Source: Leguminivora glycinivorella (Eukaryota > Arthropoda > Insecta > Lepidoptera > Tortricidae). From it: DNA of 64,000 nucleotides. This document shows, one piece after another, positions 47,585 through 58,894 of this stretch. Position 1 is the first letter of the stretch. Each line of letters starts with the position of its first letter. Under the pieces are notes generated by a model. That model saw nothing but the letters and a program-made list of their open reading frames with translations. It had not been told where the DNA came from and did not search any database. The position numbers and the translations under genes were made by a program. The stretch spans positions 16,901,141 through 16,965,140 of the forward strand of contig NC_062975.1 in assembly GCF_023078275.1 (NCBI RefSeq). Reading direction: 5' to 3'.

Positions 47585-48325
47585 TATAGCTTATTATTTT
47601 TATTATATAACTAACACGCGCAGTATCGCAAAAATTTAAAACGTATTGTTTGGCTCTGTAACCATGGCAACGCATTGTTATAACGTTACTGCGCGCGTGC
47701 GCGGTAAGCCGGCGGAGAATGGCTTTGGACAGCTGGCTCGAGCGCTGGCAGTGCAAACCTTTGCGGTAAAATACAGAAAATAGTGTGAATTTTACGAAAG
47801 TATTTCTAGAAAACTATTAAAAACTAAGTGCATGGTCGTGGAAAAAGTATTCTATCTACCGGTGTTTAATTGAGTCAAAAAATACTCGTGGCGTCTTTTT
47901 ATTAACAATTTGAGGCGAAGCCGAAAATTGTTACCCACGCCACTCGTCTTTTTTGACCTCCTTTAAACGCTGGTTGCATAAAATACTATAAAAATTGCCG
48001 TGTGCACTTCGCACAGCACTTTCGCCTCCCTTAGAAAGCGGGCAAAGTGAAGTACTCACCTATGCCAAAGTAATTTCCTTTTCCACTCCAGTTGAATAAA
48101 AATTTTGATTGATTGATTCTGTATTTACGGAGAAATTAAATCCTATCACAACAAGGGGAAATACAGGCAGTATTTTCCCTTGTTATGGCAATATTTCTGC
48201 TCATCAGTTGCTTCGCCTACCTACTTAGTGAAAACCGGCCAAGTTCGAGTCGGACTCGCGTTGAAATGGTTCCGTGCATCACTAGATTTTAGCCATTTCT
48301 TTTTACTCGAAAATGAGTAATGGCC
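47585..48325. other. Intergenic sequence
   Basis: GC-rich patch near 47680-47760, and a TTGATTGATTGATT retroposon-like tail near 48105. No gene seen. Confidence 0.4.
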
Positions 48326-48540
48326 GTATTAATGAATGAAAATGAAATATTTATTTTTCAAGTAGGCATATTACAATGCGCATATGAACGTCAAATAAAG
48401 CTACACCGGCTCTAACCCTACGCCTCAGCCTCGAGAAGATTTCAGTACCCCTCAGTTGGGAAGGCGGTATCCACTATGGGACCGGCAAGAAACTCGGCGG
48501 GCCACCTCTTTTCAAAACATTACATCTTATTTAACATGCA
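48325..48540. mobile_element. Retroposon 3'-end fragment
   Basis: Block with GGGAAGGCGGTATCCACTAT and AGAAACTCGGCGGGCC. I take it to be an antisense LINE or gene-tail repeat. Family not certain. Confidence 0.4.
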
Positions 48541-48814
48541 TTAAATAACAAGATACAATTTAACATGCAGAAGTATTCATCAAAAAATATTAACAGACTA
48601 GGTAGGTACTAATATGGAAATCAATCTCAATAAACTATATATTAAGACAGTACTGCACAGGTGAATTGCAAGCCGATTGCAAGAGTTACTTATATGAAAT
48701 CTGTAGAGGTATAATTATACCAACTTACTGCAATGTCGGTCCATAATTTTTATTTCTGCGACACGACAAATTTCCTCATGTAGGTACCTACTATAAGGAA
48801 TTAATCAAATAACT

Positions 48815-49110
48815 TCTTCTTCTTTGTTAGAGGCTATGTAAGGCTTCATAGCGCCTTATGTATCACTGCGACCATTTCTGATCTATTGTGATCGCCACCT
48901 ACTACAACTCTCGGTCAAGTCGAAGTCTTCGAAGATTTTTAGTATCTTTTTGAAATCGAGATACACACACATCACATCATCTAGGTGTATTTGGTAGCTG
49001 CCCAGAATCATGTTACGTGTACGCATTAGAGAGGGGCACTCTGCCAGGATGTGAAAGCGTTTCTTCAGACTCTAGACAGAATCTGCATCACCGATTTGCA
49101 CGTTTCCCGA
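48815..49110 (-). pseudogene. Jockey-like LINE ORF2 C-terminal fragment
   Basis: On the minus strand a worn C-terminal zinc-knuckle region is readable: RFHILAECPSLMRTRNMILG, then a 'LDFKKILKIFEDF' stretch, as in jockey-clade ORF2 ends. The upstream C-x-x-C part is in another frame, so a frameshift is present. No tail or target site was located. Confidence 0.6.
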
Positions 49111-49900
49111 TAGTGTGCTAACTAAAATAACTACTTATTTTGAGTTGTACCTTTAGGTAGTTACACTACTATACCTATCTACATATCTCAATTGCAAACG
49201 AATATATACATAATACCAAAGAGGATCGAGTATTACAGAGAGTTACTGTCGAAGTAAAATGTGTAATCACAGTGCATAGACTGCCATCTCTTGACACGGG
49301 CTTAAAACTTTTAAACCTCAATTTAGACAATTTGGCCCATATTCTTAGCTTGATATGTTTTAAAATGTCAAATATGAATATTAGCGCCATCTAGCTGAGC
49401 GTACCCCAAAGGTGTAATGCCATCTAGGCCACCGTACCTTTTTCTGTATGGTACTGAAGTACGTTTTTTTCTTAGACTTTATCTGTCTATACGGAGTTAT
49501 ATATGTCTTTGATAATACTTACGTCATAGATTAAAGAAATAAAAAGGTTACACCCACATTGACCGCGTTTTAAACCCTTAACATATCTAATATGAAGACG
49601 CCGGTTGCAATCCGACCTTCAATCCCCGGATTCTTGGTAACTTTTTCTTTTTTTTTATAAATGGGCTTACTCTTCTTCATAACATTTGCTTTTTATATTT
49701 TAATTCTATGTACCATTGCAAAAATTTGCTAATTTACAGAAATTAATATACAAAGACGAACTTATTCCTATATAAGGGACCGCATCCAAAGCGAAACTTA
49801 CAGTAGAGAAGCACTTTACCAGGCCAATGTCCCCGAAAAAGCCCCGACTACTTTACACACCATAAATTAAAATGACGGTAGGTATTTAACAGCACTATAA
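49111..49900. other. Intergenic sequence
   Basis: AT-rich. Nothing supported. Confidence 0.4.
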
Positions 49901-50035
49901 AATACGCACATTAAACTTCGCTTTCAAATTCAGCCGGCCTAGCCGAAGCGACAACCGTTTACGCTAAACGCCGATCGAAACGCTATCTTGCTCCGTCGCG
50001 CCAATACCGAAGAGCGAAGAGATAAAGCCTGACCT

Positions 50036-50180
50036 GGCCCCGTAGCCGAATGGCATTTCTCCGACGCCAAACGAAAGCGATACGCCGCTCTGTCGCGCCA
50101 ATACGCAAGCGCGATAGAGATAGATATCTACTAGCGCTTCGTTTCGTGAGCGTTTCGTGAGCGATTGTGCCATTCGGCTA
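50036..50180. repeat. Foldback repeat, GTAGCCGAATGGC family, copy 1
   Basis: GTAGCCGAATGGCATTTCT at one end and GTGCCATTCGGCTAGC at the other enclose the TCTGTCGCGCCAATACGC core. Other copies: 50196-50435, 50676-51062 (split), 53050-53205, 53673-53786, 62911-63068. Confidence 0.8.
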
Positions 50181-50195
50181 GCCACCCTGAGTATG

Positions 50196-50435
50196 TAGCC
50201 GAATGGCACAAACGCTCACGAAACGAAATGCTCGTAGATATCTATCTCTATAGCTCTTGCGTATTGGCGCGACAGAGCCAGACTACCTTTCGCGGCGTTT
50301 CTTTTTCGTTTCGCGTCGCAGAAGGTAGTCTGGCTCTGTCACGCCAATACGCAAGAGCGATAGAGATAGAAAGCTACGAAACAGATATTATCGTGAGCGT
50401 TTCGTGAGCGTTTGTGCATTCGGCTACGCACACAG
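50196..50435. repeat. Foldback repeat, GTAGCCGAATGGC family, copy 2 (long)
   Basis: Palindromic: AGACTACCTTTCGCGGCG core, and both ends carry the CGAATG word. The two arms each contain the GCGATAGAGATAG word. Confidence 0.8.
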
Positions 50436-50450
50436 GCAGACAAACATGGT

Positions 50451-50535
50451 CGCACGATAAATGATATAATATCAGACCGTCCCTTTGTAAGTGCGATAGG
50501 GACGGCCTGATGTTTTATCGTTTATCGCGCGTCCA
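50451..50535. repeat. Hairpin MITE, GGTCGCGCGATAAATGATAAAA family
   Basis: Second copy of the 10791-10890 hairpin. Confidence 0.75.
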
Positions 50536-50731
50536 TACTATCGTTACCAAAGTTACTACGCACCATGTTGCGGAGTTTCATTAGAACTACTTTCATCATA
50601 CTATACTGAACTGTCAACCCATACATCAGAATAACAGCGCCCTCCTGACAATAATCATACATTTTTGGTCAGAACCCGTAGCCAAATGGCATTTCTACGA
50701 CGCGAAATGAAAACGAAACGCCTCTAAAGGT

Positions 50732-50977
50732 CTGAGAGAAAATACAACCAATTTTCATGTTCGTTCAACAAGTTTTTTGGTTAAAATAGCGCCTACGTGC
50801 TCTTTGGTTCAAACAACAAGCTACTTGTCATTTGAATCGGCAATATATTTGAATCAACAGGTCGATTTTATTAAAACAACCTGACACATATTGTTTTAAA
50901 CATACGTTTGGCTGATTCAAACGGATAAACCGCAACAAGTCGAACTTGTTAAATTCACAATGCAAATTTCTCTCAGA
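50732..50977. mobile_element. MITE with CTGAGAGAAA ends, inserted in a foldback repeat
   Basis: Ends CTGAGAGAAAATAC and AATTTCTCTCAG. It splits a GTAGCCAAATGGC-family copy whose halves are 50676-50731 and 50978-51062. A homologous, older copy lies at 15488-16121. Confidence 0.65.
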
Positions 50978-51431
50978 GCCTTGGCTCTGTCGCGTCAAGA
51001 GCGATAGAGATAGATATCTACGAGCGTTTCGTTTCGTGAGCGTTTGTGCATTCGGCTACGCACGCAGGGCAGAGCTAGTAAATAAGCTGTTTATTTACTG
51101 TTTTAAGTCGAATGCAGCTCTGGCAACTAACTAATGGAAGGTAAATACAGGATTGCACGGAAAAAGGTCAAAAACTTTTTAATTGGTGCCATTGACTTTC
51201 TGCCATGAGCTTTCATCTTTTGCTGAAAATGATCGCAGTGGATAGAAATCGTACTTTGACCGTATACAGCATGTATAGATAATACGGGTAATTCTCTTAA
51301 CGGTACTTAGTACATAAGAATTGTAATAAGATAACTTTGACATAAAATTGAAATAAATGATTTGACCCGCAATGTAATGCAAACATACTCGTGTTAAACG
51401 CTCGTCGACAGTTGTCATTGCATTGCAGGAA

Positions 51432-51885
51432 CCATATTTACTCATCATCATCATCATCATCATCATCATTTATTTAACCAACTTACATTTACAGAGAATC
51501 CAGGTATCAAGTTATGGGTTACAAAAACTTAAAACTAGCAAGAAGCTTATAAATAAAATAAAATCAATTAATATTAATAGATGTGGGATATGGACTGGAA
51601 GTAGCGGGCTATCTAGCCTATAATGGTGTCCCACTGCTGGGCAAAGGCCTCTCCCCTTAACCTCCATGACTCCCAGTTTAATGCCTCTTCCGGCCAGTTA
51701 GTGAGGAAGGTATCTAGGTCATCCTCCGTCTTCTTCTGGGCCTGCCGCGTCCGCGCTCTATTTGTGGCATCTACTTGGTGGCTACACTAGCCCATCTGTC
51801 AGGATGCATGCGGCAGATGTGACCACTCCAGTCCCATTTGAGCCTGTCAGTCCTCTCGCCGACGTCGGCAATGTGGGTTTTTGAA
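51432..51885 (-). pseudogene. RTE-type LINE 3' end with trinucleotide tail
   Basis: On the minus strand the frame reads LKWDWSGHICRMHPDRWASV, then after a frameshift RGRGRPRRRRM and NWESWRLRGEAFAQQWDTII. This is the C-terminal 'GHxxRxxxxRW ... GRPxxRW ... WxxxxEAFxQQW' pattern of RTE elements. A stop interrupts after 'ATK'. The element ends in (ATG)n on the minus strand, seen as (CAT)n at 51443-51470, the type of short-repeat tail RTE elements have. 5'-truncated. Confidence 0.75.
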
Positions 51886-52243
51886 AATTCAAAAATATGG
51901 TTTAAAAATTAAGAGTATCTCAAAAACCTCTTGATTAATGATAACTGTCTGGTTTAATTAATCGCTCGTATAAGGCTTGCACGCTGTATAGCTTCATAGG
52001 TCGGGGAGTCTAATTTCCCCCTTCGGTATTTATGCGAGAGGAATTTAATTACGATCTTTCACGCGATTTCAATTAGGTGTCGAGTTTCAGAAAATGCGTA
52101 TTGAGTACCCATGTAATGCTAACAAAACGGGGCCTGTAGCCAAGAACACGAACGTTTAAAAAGTTTAATAAGTACTCTTACGGTAGATATCGCTAAGCAT
52201 CCCACTGACGACAGTGGTGGAAAATTCCGCTGGCTTGGTTGAA

Positions 52244-52316
52244 GTCTTGGTGGCTCAGTTGGCAGAGCGCTGGAGTATCAATCCAGAGGCCGTGAGTTCA
52301 AGTCTCACCCGAGGCA
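52244..52316 (+). tRNA. tRNA-like sequence (anticodon position ATC), probably a SINE head or tRNA pseudogene
   Basis: 73 bases fold as a full cloverleaf: acceptor GTCTTGG/CCGAGGC (with G-U pairs), D stem GCTC/GAGC, anticodon stem CTGGA/TCCAG around loop GTATCAA, T stem GTGAG/CTCAC with loop TTCAAGT. The A box TGGCTCAGTTGG and a B box GTTCAAGTC are present. The loop gives ATC (Asp), an unusual anticodon for Asp. No T-run terminator follows at once. Short inverted flanks (GTGGAAAAT before, ATTTTCCAC after) and a partial second copy at 52869-52897 argue for a mobile repeat over a working tRNA gene. Confidence 0.5.
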
Positions 52317-52841
52317 GACATTTTCCACTTTTATTTATTTTAAGTCTAGACAAAGCTACGTAGCAATATCGTAGCCATGTCTCTCTTCAGTATTGGTGCG
52401 ACAGAGGCCAGTCGTGCACCGAGGATCGTCAACGGTTGTGCTCTTGGCTACAGGCCAAGATATTATAAAATTGTCGCAGACTTTCTCACTGAGCACGTGT
52501 AAAAGCAGCGCGAAATTGAATGTCTACATTTTCAATAAACGGCGAAATTGAAAAAATCACAATGAAAGAAGTTTCCGAAGTGAATTTCACCCGTACCGCG
52601 CTTTTTCTGCTTTCTTTATTTACATTATTGTCAGGGCCAAGTTTTTCATTTTACCCCTAGATTTCAAGTATTTCATTTAACAATATCATCACTACCTCCT
52701 AGACATTGACTACCACTTGTAACTTGTAACTTTCAGTTTTGAGAATACATATTAGGTACGTAATGTATTTGGTACGTTATTTTTGTATTAACGTATAGAT
52801 TTTAACTTCTGATTAGCAGAAACGTCTGCAATTGATGCCAT

Positions 52842-52928
52842 TAGGCTTAGAATAAATTTAAAAGTGGAAAATGTCCAGAGGCCGTGAGTTCAGGTCTTAT
52901 TTTCCACTTTTAAATTTATTCTAAGCTT
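52842..52928. repeat. Hairpin enclosing half of the tRNA-like sequence
   Basis: Arms TTAGAATAAATTTAAAAGTG / CACTTTTAAATTTATTCTAA form a near-perfect ~30-bp stem. The loop is CCAGAGGCCGTGAGTTC, the 3' half of the tRNA-like sequence at 52244. Confidence 0.75.
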
Positions 52929-53049
52929 AACGTATAGAATTTTATGATATGAGCACTTATTTTATTACTTTATTAGGGGCGGCTCACTCCGCGATTCTAT
53001 CGCCGCGCTACAAGTACATGCTGGCGACCGCGAGTTCGCGGCCTGATCA

Positions 53050-53205
53050 GGGTGGCTAGCCGAATGGCACAATCGCTCACGAAACGCTCACGAAACGAAG
53101 CGCTAGTAGATATCTAACTCTATCGCGCTTGAATATTGGCGCGACAGAGCCAGCGGCGTATCGCTTTCGTTTGGCGTCGGAGAAATGCCATTCGGCTACG
53201 GGGCC
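53050..53205. repeat. Foldback repeat, GTAGCCGAATGGC family
   Basis: Near inverse of the 50036-50180 copy. Confidence 0.8.
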
Positions 53206-53672
53206 AGGGGTGGCGCGCGTTCTAACGGAACGCACGTTCGCACTTTCTATTGTTACATTACGTAGTGAGTTTTTTTCAAGGCTATAATGCTTAGTTAAAT
53301 AGACATCATGAATAAAATAGGACAATCTTACACTGATCTTATTGATTAAGTCCCACGGAAAAGTTCAATAAGACTTGTGATGCTAAAGGCTGTAACAAAA
53401 ATATATAAATACTGTATATATAAGTACCTAGAAAGTACCCAGAACTTGAATATATAGTATAACTATTTATCTGAGAATTAATGCGTTTTAAACCATAGGC
53501 AACCTTATCCTCCGACGCTGCGCACGTGCGGCTCGTTTCTTTGTTAGAATTTTGTAGGCATTTAAAAAGGCGGCATTTCATAAACATCAAAGCAGTGGGC
53601 CTTCTGTACTTGTACTATTATATATTCTGTGTTAATATTCTATTTTGTGTTGTGTGTTTGCGTTTGTGTGGG

Positions 53673-53970
53673 TACGTAGCCGAATGGCACAAACGCTCAC
53701 GAAACGAAACGCTCGTAAATATCTATCTCTATCGCTCGTGCGTATTGGCGCGACAGAGCCAGACTACCTTTTCATTCGGCTACGGCACCTGATGTTTTAT
53801 CATTTATCGCGCGACCAAACTTGCCTGCCGGCGTATCATGCTGCCAATTTTATCACTTATCCACGTGGAGAAGACATCTGTCACTCTCACACTGACATAC
53901 TTGCTAAAGCGTGACGGATGCTTTATCCACGTGGATAAGTGATAAAATTGGCAGCATGATACTCCGGCTG
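53673..53970. repeat. Composite of a GTAGCCGAATGGC repeat, a piece of the GGTCGCGCG hairpin and a second palindrome
   Basis: 53673-53786 is a GTAGCCGAATGGC-family copy. It is followed by CCTGATGTTTTATCATTTAT (half of the 10791-type hairpin). 53826-53970 is an inverted repeat (ATCATGCTGCCAATTTTATC at one end, its inverse at the other) around ~60 bp. Confidence 0.75.
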
Positions 53971-54093
53971 GTACTCCTGTTTATCATTTATTGCTAATGT
54001 TTCTCTACTCACTTTTTATTTGTCTGGTTTGATTTGACATATTACGTAGATACTCAAACGTACATACCTACCTAATATTAATTTTCTTTCTTT

Positions 54094-55117
54094 AAAAAAC
54101 CGGCCAAGAGCGTGTCGGGCCACGCTCAGTGTAGGGTTCCGTAGTTTTTCGTATTTTTCTCAAAAACTACTGAACATATCAAGTTCAAAACAATTTTCCT
54201 AGAAAGTCTTTATAAAGTTATACTTTTGTGATTTTTTTCATATTTTTTAAACATATGGTTCAAAAGTTAGAGGGGGGGGGACGCACTTTTTTTTCCTTTA
54301 GGAGTGATTATTTCCGAAAATTTTGATATTATCAAAAAACGATCTGAGTAAACCCTTATTCATTTTTAAATACCTATCCAACAATATATCACACGTTGGG
54401 GTTGGAATGAAAAAAAATATTAGCCCCCACTTTACATGTGTACCCTAATAAAACATTTTTTTCCATTTTTTATTTTTGCACTTTGTTGGCGTGATTGATA
54501 TACATATTGGTACCAAATTTTAGCTTTCTAGCGTTTACGGTTACTGAGATTATCCGCCGACGGACGGACGGACGGACGGACGGACGGACGGACGGACGGA
54601 CGGACGGACGGACGGACGGACAGACAGACAGACATGGCGAAACTATAAGGGTTCCTAGTTGACTACGGAACCCTAAAAAAGACTTCTATGTAAGGTGCAT
54701 TAGGGTAATTCCGAAAGTCGTCTATTTAATTACGAAAGTCGCATAAAATCACACGTTGGGGTTGGAATGAAAAAAAATATTAGCCCCCACTTTACATGTA
54801 TGGGGGGTACCCTAATAAAACATTTTTTTCCATTTTTTATTTTTGCACTTTGTTGGCGTGATTGATATACATATTGGTACCAAATTTTAGCTTTCTAGTG
54901 TAAATGTTTACGGTTACTGAGATTATCCGCGGACGGACGGACGGACGGACGGACGGACGGACGGACGGACGGACGGACGGACGGACGGACGGACAGACAG
55001 ACATGGCGAAACTATAACGGTTCCTAGTTGACTACGGAACCCTAAAAAAGACTTCTATGTAAGGTGCATTAGGGTAATTCCGAAAGTCGTCTATTTAATT
55101 ACGAAAGTCGCATAAAA
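54094..55117 (+). mobile_element. Dispersed ACCGGCCAAGAGCG repeat with a ~360-bp tandem duplication
   Basis: 54094-54675 is a complete copy. 54388-54748 and 54749-55117 are direct copies of each other and include ~65 bp of flanking unique-looking DNA (CATTAGGGTAATTCCGAAAG), so the duplication arose after insertion. CGGA microsatellites lie at 54559-54620 and 54931-54994. Confidence 0.8.
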
Positions 55118-55431
55118 ATCACCAATTATTTCCATCATATCAAGATTCCCCTTTCGGAATAACCCAGCATTTTTGTCATTCGGAATTTCCCTAACGCACC
55201 CCACTCGCTTATTTTAACTTTTCGGCCTTTAACTCATAAATACTGTGTCTTTCCCATGTCATCTACCCAAGACTACAAAAAAACTTTAAATTAGCTTACT
55301 AGCGTCTTGCGTAACTTTTGTATGCTGAGTTGGCAGTTTCTAACTAAATCAACAACATTACGCTGGCAAATAAGAATTCACCTAGCTCTTAATTAAAATC
55401 AAAGCAATTAATTTATAGTGGTTAAACTCTA
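55118..55431. other. Intergenic sequence
   Basis: AT-rich. Nothing supported. Confidence 0.4.
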
Positions 55432-55614
55432 GGTCCATGGGGCCCCAGCGCGAACAAGTTGTTCACAGAAATCGCGAAGCGTCTGGTTGAGGTAACTGGT
55501 GACCGAAGAGCTGGCGACTTCCTCGCTCAGCGTATCAGCATTGCGATACAGCGAGGAAATGTCGCCAGTATCCTTGGTACAATGCCTCAAGGGCCTATTT
55601 TAGACATTAGCTAG
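55432..55614 (+). pseudogene. C-terminal fragment of a mobile-element ORF (FLAQRISIAIQRGN domain)
   Basis: A clean frame encodes GPWGPSANKLFTEIAKRLVE, VTGDRRAGDFLAQRISIAIQ and RGNVASILGTMPQGPILDIS before a stop. I recognise this as a C-terminal segment of proteins encoded by widespread animal retroelements and common in unmasked gene models. I cannot name the clade. The same region in worn form is at 61825-62225. The homology begins right after CTCTAG, which could be a 5' truncation point or a splice acceptor. AATAAAG at about 55665 could serve as a poly(A) signal. So either a 5'-truncated insertion or an exonised piece. Confidence 0.6.
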
Positions 55615-56130
55615 CTTTTAAGTTTAGTCTTAGTTTCTAATATAATTATGTAAATATGTTCATGTAAATAAAGAATATTTAAAAAATTTATAGTTATACG
55701 ATTTACATACCTATCCAGGTTAAATAAGAATACAAATATTATCAATAAGTAGTTGCAATTCCCCCTCGGCGGAGTAATTATCACTATTTCTGCCATCTCA
55801 AATAAAAATCGTGTTTTAAATTATATGGAATCTTTATTTTTGGATGAGAGCCAGATGAAATAAAACCTAGATAACTAATCTACGGTGTAAAGGCAATCAA
55901 TTGTCATTAAAATTACCGTTAATAGTAGTTTTAGGCAGTCAAAGTTGTACTTTATATTTTAGTAGTCGCAGTTCTCCCGCTTGACCTTAATAGTTTCTCA
56001 GCTTGGAAAAATGCAGTTTAACCGCCCATTAAGGGAAAGTTATCGAACCCGTCCCTTCCCAATTCGGAGTCTACCGATTCCCGTGACGTGACAGCTCAGA
56101 CGACGGTTAAATACTTAATAATATATTACA
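55615..56130. other. Intergenic sequence
   Basis: No gene seen. Confidence 0.4.
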
Positions 56131-56280
56131 CGTTGGTGGCAAACAACTCAAACAAGCCTACGGCGTGCATGAACAGCAATAACAATAGCCTATGGACGCC
56201 TGCAACTAACACGCCGCACTCTTATTGAGCTCTCTGGTAACCCTACTTATCGGTTGGGCACAATAACAGGCCTACGTCAC

Positions 56281-56883
56281 ACGGTGGGCTGGATGGCTCG
56301 AAAAGAGGACATTCGCACTTTTTTCAGAAAATCATTTTTTGAAAAATGCTATCCGATAGAGAATTATATTAGGAACAATAAATGTAGAATACATTTTTTC
56401 GAAATAAGGCATATTGACAGCAGAAAAAAATAAAGTCTTTTTTTTGTATGGGACCCAAAAATAGGTATCTTGTTTCTCAGAAACTATTAGAGGTCCTGTC
56501 TTCTACCTTTCAAGACTTTGTTTTTCTACTTTTATAGAGTAGGAAACGATAAGCAGATTTTTTGTATAGGTGCTGCTTTTTTTTTAGTCCAGTAAAAAGT
56601 CCACACATTTTCGATTTTTTCGTTTATGTCTTTTTTGGGCTTTTTACATTATATTTCGATAGATAAAAGTAAAAATGATAATAACACATAAAATATGGGG
56701 GTTTTAGGGTCCCATAGAAAAAAAAACAGACTTTATTTTTTCTGCTGTCAATATGCCTCATTTCGAAAAAATGTATTCCACATTTATTGTTCCTTATATA
56801 ATTCTCTATCGGATAGCATTTAAAAAAAAATTTTCTGAAAAAAATGCGAATGTCCTCTTTTCGAGCCATCCAGCCCACCATGC
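56281..56883. mobile_element. ~600-bp foldback element
   Basis: Arms 56281-56455 and 56706-56883 are inverted copies (GGTGGGCTGGATGGCTCGAA at one end). CGTCAC occurs just outside both ends and may be the target-site duplication. Loop ~250 bp, non-coding. Confidence 0.7.
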
Positions 56884-56900
56884 GTCACTCACGCGGACGC

Positions 56901-57195
56901 GCGTTAAATATCTACCAGCTAGCTGTTGCCTTGAGGTAACAAGTAGCCAAGGGGCGCCATGCGGCCGCCTGCGATATGTAGTTGCGCGGCACGTACCTAC
57001 TATTCATCTGAGTTTTACGTAGTAACTTATTAATGTTAGTTAAATAAAGCGTAGGTATTTGTCGTTTTGCGAGCAACTGAAGCTACGTAAAACTCAGAAG
57101 AATAGCCACGCCACGTGAAAACACAGGCGGGCGCGTGCCGCCTCTCGGCCACTTGTTACCTCGAGGCAACAGCTAACGGGTAGGTACTTAACGCG
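56901..57195. mobile_element. ~295-bp foldback element
   Basis: Arms share GCGTTAARTAYCTACC, TAGCTGTTGCCTYGAGGTAA and CTGAGTTTTACGTAG in inverted order. Confidence 0.7.
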
Positions 57196-57300
57196 GTTGT
57201 CTATTGTTTGCCCGACAGTCTAACATAATATTCATTTGCCCGAATCTAACAACACTCCATGTTTTCCTTAAAATTATCTAGTGCTTAATTTCGTTCAGTA

Positions 57301-57434
57301 GGGCTAGCACATGATTGCCGCGAAATTATGTCGCCGGGAGATAGATCACACGTCTTCTTCTAACTGTATCAATGACATAAGGACGATAGTCTATCTCGCG
57401 GCGACATACTCTCGCGGCCATCATGTGCTAACCC
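57301..57434. mobile_element. 134-bp foldback MITE
   Basis: GGGCTAGCACATGATTGCCG at one end and CATCATGTGCTAACCC at the other. TATGTCGCCGSGAGATAG in both arms. Confidence 0.75.
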
Positions 57435-58380
57435 TGCAGGCCATACAACATTTTATTCAAAGTACTGAAAAGTTCCCTATTGCAAATGCAAGGACAGCTA
57501 AAACATTTTCAGCGCCAATCGAGATCCTCAGTCACTTTGAGGGAGCGACGAAGGACGGACGCGTACGCGTTTTCCTCAACTTTATAGCTTTTACTCTCGT
57601 TCTATGACGCGATCGTGAGTGACTTGTGATGTGAAGTATAACACCATTAATTGAAAAGTGGTTATAATTTTGTTTTAATTCATAGCAGGCTTATCGATTG
57701 CGATACGCAATGCAGTTGTAGATTGATTTTGGGACTTGGCAAGTTTGCGTTAGGTTAGGTTTATATGGACGGATGCAATTAATAGATTATTCCGATTTTA
57801 TCCATCTATTTGACAGGACTGTAAGTGGGATTCAATAATCTACCATTAAGGCTGCTTTCCTGAATAAAGGGTGTAAGCTAAATTTTTGACACGTTCAAAA
57901 CCTCATGGTTTGATTTATGGAAGTAATTTCAGTTAGGCAGCGAAGGTAGGTTGTTTTTCATACTGAAATAAAAAAAATATTTCTTTTAAAACTTCGGTCA
58001 AACTGCAAAAAAACAATAATATCTAAGGAATAAAGAAAAAGCAATTAGAATAATTTTGAATTGCTAATGATAATTTGGGGGACAAAGGAAAAATATAACC
58101 GTATATACTTCGTAATATACTTATTAAAAACAGCTTCTCTTGAACTTTTTTGAATACGAAAAAGGAGACTATTCAAATACTTTTATTCAAAATGGGCTTT
58201 TAACTGCCTGCCAGATTTTATTAAATTAACCTTATGTACACTTCAGACAATAATAGGATTGGCTTCGAGCAAAGAGTACAATCGTTACGCTCGCTAGAGT
58301 ACGCTCCGTGGCGAATGTAACTGGCTCTGTCACACGTCGCACCAACACGGTAGAGCGATAGAGAGATAACTTTTCTTTTT
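57435..58380. other. Intergenic sequence with repeat fragments
   Basis: Mostly unassigned AT-rich DNA. 58290-58370 contains a short GCACCAACACGGTAGAGCG-type repeat fragment. Confidence 0.4.
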
Positions 58381-58654
58381 TTTTATTATAAATGGGCTTA
58401 CTCTTGACTACAGACTAGCCAAAGGCAAAGACGTGGCCTACGATGGAGTGAGCTCGCCCAGAAGATGCCTGTTCACTCTTGATTTGAAGGTTGCCGGGTT
58501 ATATGAGCTCGGAAATATATATGTATACTACGATACAACGTCGTCAATTTAAAGCGGCTACTAAAATGACAATCGTTGACGCTAGATGCCGATCGAAATG
58601 CAGTCTTGCTCTGTCGCACCAATACGGAAGAGCGATAGAGATAAATATCTAGAC

Positions 58655-58885
58655 AAAGTTAAAATTTTGAAAAACCCCCGACCGCGACATAGTGGACCGA
58701 TTTTAATGAAACATAGCTAAGAACACTCCCGACTAATTCATCTTTCAAACAAAAAGAAAACTAAATATACATCGGTTCATCCGTTCGGGAGCTACGATGC
58801 CACAGACAGACACACACACAAACAGACAGACAGATAGACAGACAGGCAGACACGTCAAACTTATAACACCCCGTCGTTTTTGCGT
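58655..58885 (+). mobile_element. Dispersed CAGACAGACA repeat, copy 2
   Basis: Same word order as 12365-12545. Confidence 0.7.
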
Positions 58886-58894
58886 CGGGACACA

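Noticed and set aside
47585..47760. A CpG-island promoter near 47.7 kb
   Set aside because: Only a short GC-rich patch with no downstream exon that I could recognise.
50036..50435. ORFs of 80-odd codons in the 50-kb region
   Set aside because: They read through copies of the same foldback repeat, and the similar peptides at 53.1, 53.7 and 63.0 kb come from other copies.
52244..52316. A functional tRNA-Asp gene
   Set aside because: The anticodon would be ATC where animals use GTC, several acceptor pairs are G-U, no T-run terminator follows, and a broken copy in a hairpin lies nearby.
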